From the NCBI RefSeq assembly GCF_024679095.1, contig NC_066570.1, forward strand, positions 10,609,598 through 10,673,597: a stretch of 64,000 nucleotides of DNA, read 5' to 3'. Position 1 is the stretch's first letter. Every line of letters begins with the position of its first letter. The notes beneath the pieces are model-generated. The model had not been told where the DNA came from. It worked only from the letters and a program-made list of their open reading frames with translations, and did no database searches. Origin of the DNA: Eriocheir sinensis (Eukaryota; Arthropoda; Malacostraca; Decapoda; Varunidae). Made by a program: the position numbers and the translations under genes. Positions 63,582 through 64,000 of the stretch are shown here, piece by piece.

Positions 63582-64000
63582 CTATAGTCGGTTCCACCAG
63601 ACCTGGGGGGCCTAAGCCTTCAAGGGTGGACTCGCGGACTTGGCATCATTGCTTGGGTGACGGTACTGCGCGCCCATTGGCTAATTCTTAACTTGTTCTG
63701 ATGCACATAAAATTGACTTTGTATTCCTACCAAAACCCCTTTTAAGCAGTAAGGCAACAGACTGCACCGATAAAAAAACTAATGCAATAATATCTTTATT
63801 GATAAGTATGTGCCTTTTGAGCTATTATAAATAAATCTGAAACGACATTCATAACAAAAGTAAGTCGGAACTGCACGTAAACGGACAATATCCAGCGACT
63901 AAAGCGACTGTTGAGACTAAACTTTTTAAATACTTTTTTTTCTACTACAAAGTGCTGGGCTACAGTCTACACAATGTTATTCGTCAACTAACTCATTTAT
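63582..64000 (-). mobile_element. TIR element copy 2, cut by the window end
   Basis: Begins CTATAGTCGGTTCCACC and contains GGTGGACTCGCGGACTTGG (about 63628), then CCATTGGCTAATTCTTAACTT and, at about 63865-63910, a block matching 8283-8350 in reverse. Relative to copy 1 (7371-8648) it is in opposite orientation. No coding frame. Confidence 0.65.

Overview
The window looks like nuclear DNA of an arthropod, most likely a decapod crustacean. This is inferred from the very dense dinucleotide arrays (TA, GA, CA), tRNA-derived SINEs, and a mix of RTE-, CR1-, jockey- and I-like LINEs with Penelope, BEL, Tc1 and P elements. Spliceosomal introns are visible. Nothing is bacterial, organellar or operon-like. 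Almost every long reading frame belongs to a transposable element, and most are broken. No complete host gene is present.

Layout. 1-6.8 kb: pyrimidine- and purine-rich simple sequence, a 724-bp element with 104-bp terminal inverted repeats (1541-2264) and the first copy of a tRNA-derived SINE (SINE-A). 6.8-12 kb: a four-level nest, with a P-element relative holding a Tc1-like transposon, which holds a TIR element, which holds a SINE-A. The Tc1 transposase has two recognisable introns. 12.3-16 kb: an RTE 3' end (minus), the best-preserved copy of a jockey-like LINE (LINE-A) and an opposed 5' half of the same LINE. 16.3-25.6 kb: a candidate signal-peptide first exon, a Penelope GIY-YIG fragment, a LINE thumb fragment, many RTE fragments (some in an inverted arrangement, one split by a second SINE, SINE-B) and an integrase gene without a reverse transcriptase (minus). 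25.7-31.5 kb: full-length SINE-B (minus) and three LINE-A copies (minus). 31.5-36.5 kb: a decayed BEL/Pao element whose RT region is replaced by LINE-A. 36.5-40.1 kb: an almost intact CR1-like LINE (LINE-B). Its ORF1 is an SGNH esterase, and its ORF2 lies in the -1 frame after a U_UUU_UUA heptamer and is interrupted by one TAG. 40.2-44.2 kb: mostly unique DNA with a long palindrome and one good candidate host exon (43759-44230). 44.2-49.3 kb: LINE-A split by a solo-LTR-like insertion, a Penelope fragment, SINE-B and long TA arrays. 49.3-60.1 kb: an I-like LINE (LINE-C), a GC-rich LINE with tandem 5' repeats (LINE-D) and another LINE-A. 60.1-64 kb: simple repeats, a candidate exon, SINE-B copies, a Gypsy pol fragment and a second copy of the TIR element with a 24-bp hairpin beside it.

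How the parts relate. LINEs probably supplied the retrotransposition machinery for the SINEs: SINE-A and the RTE family share the same 3' terminal motif. LINE-A is the dominant resident, with eight copies or fragments, and is often the target of later insertions. Host content is limited to isolated exon candidates, so the window probably lies in introns or between genes.
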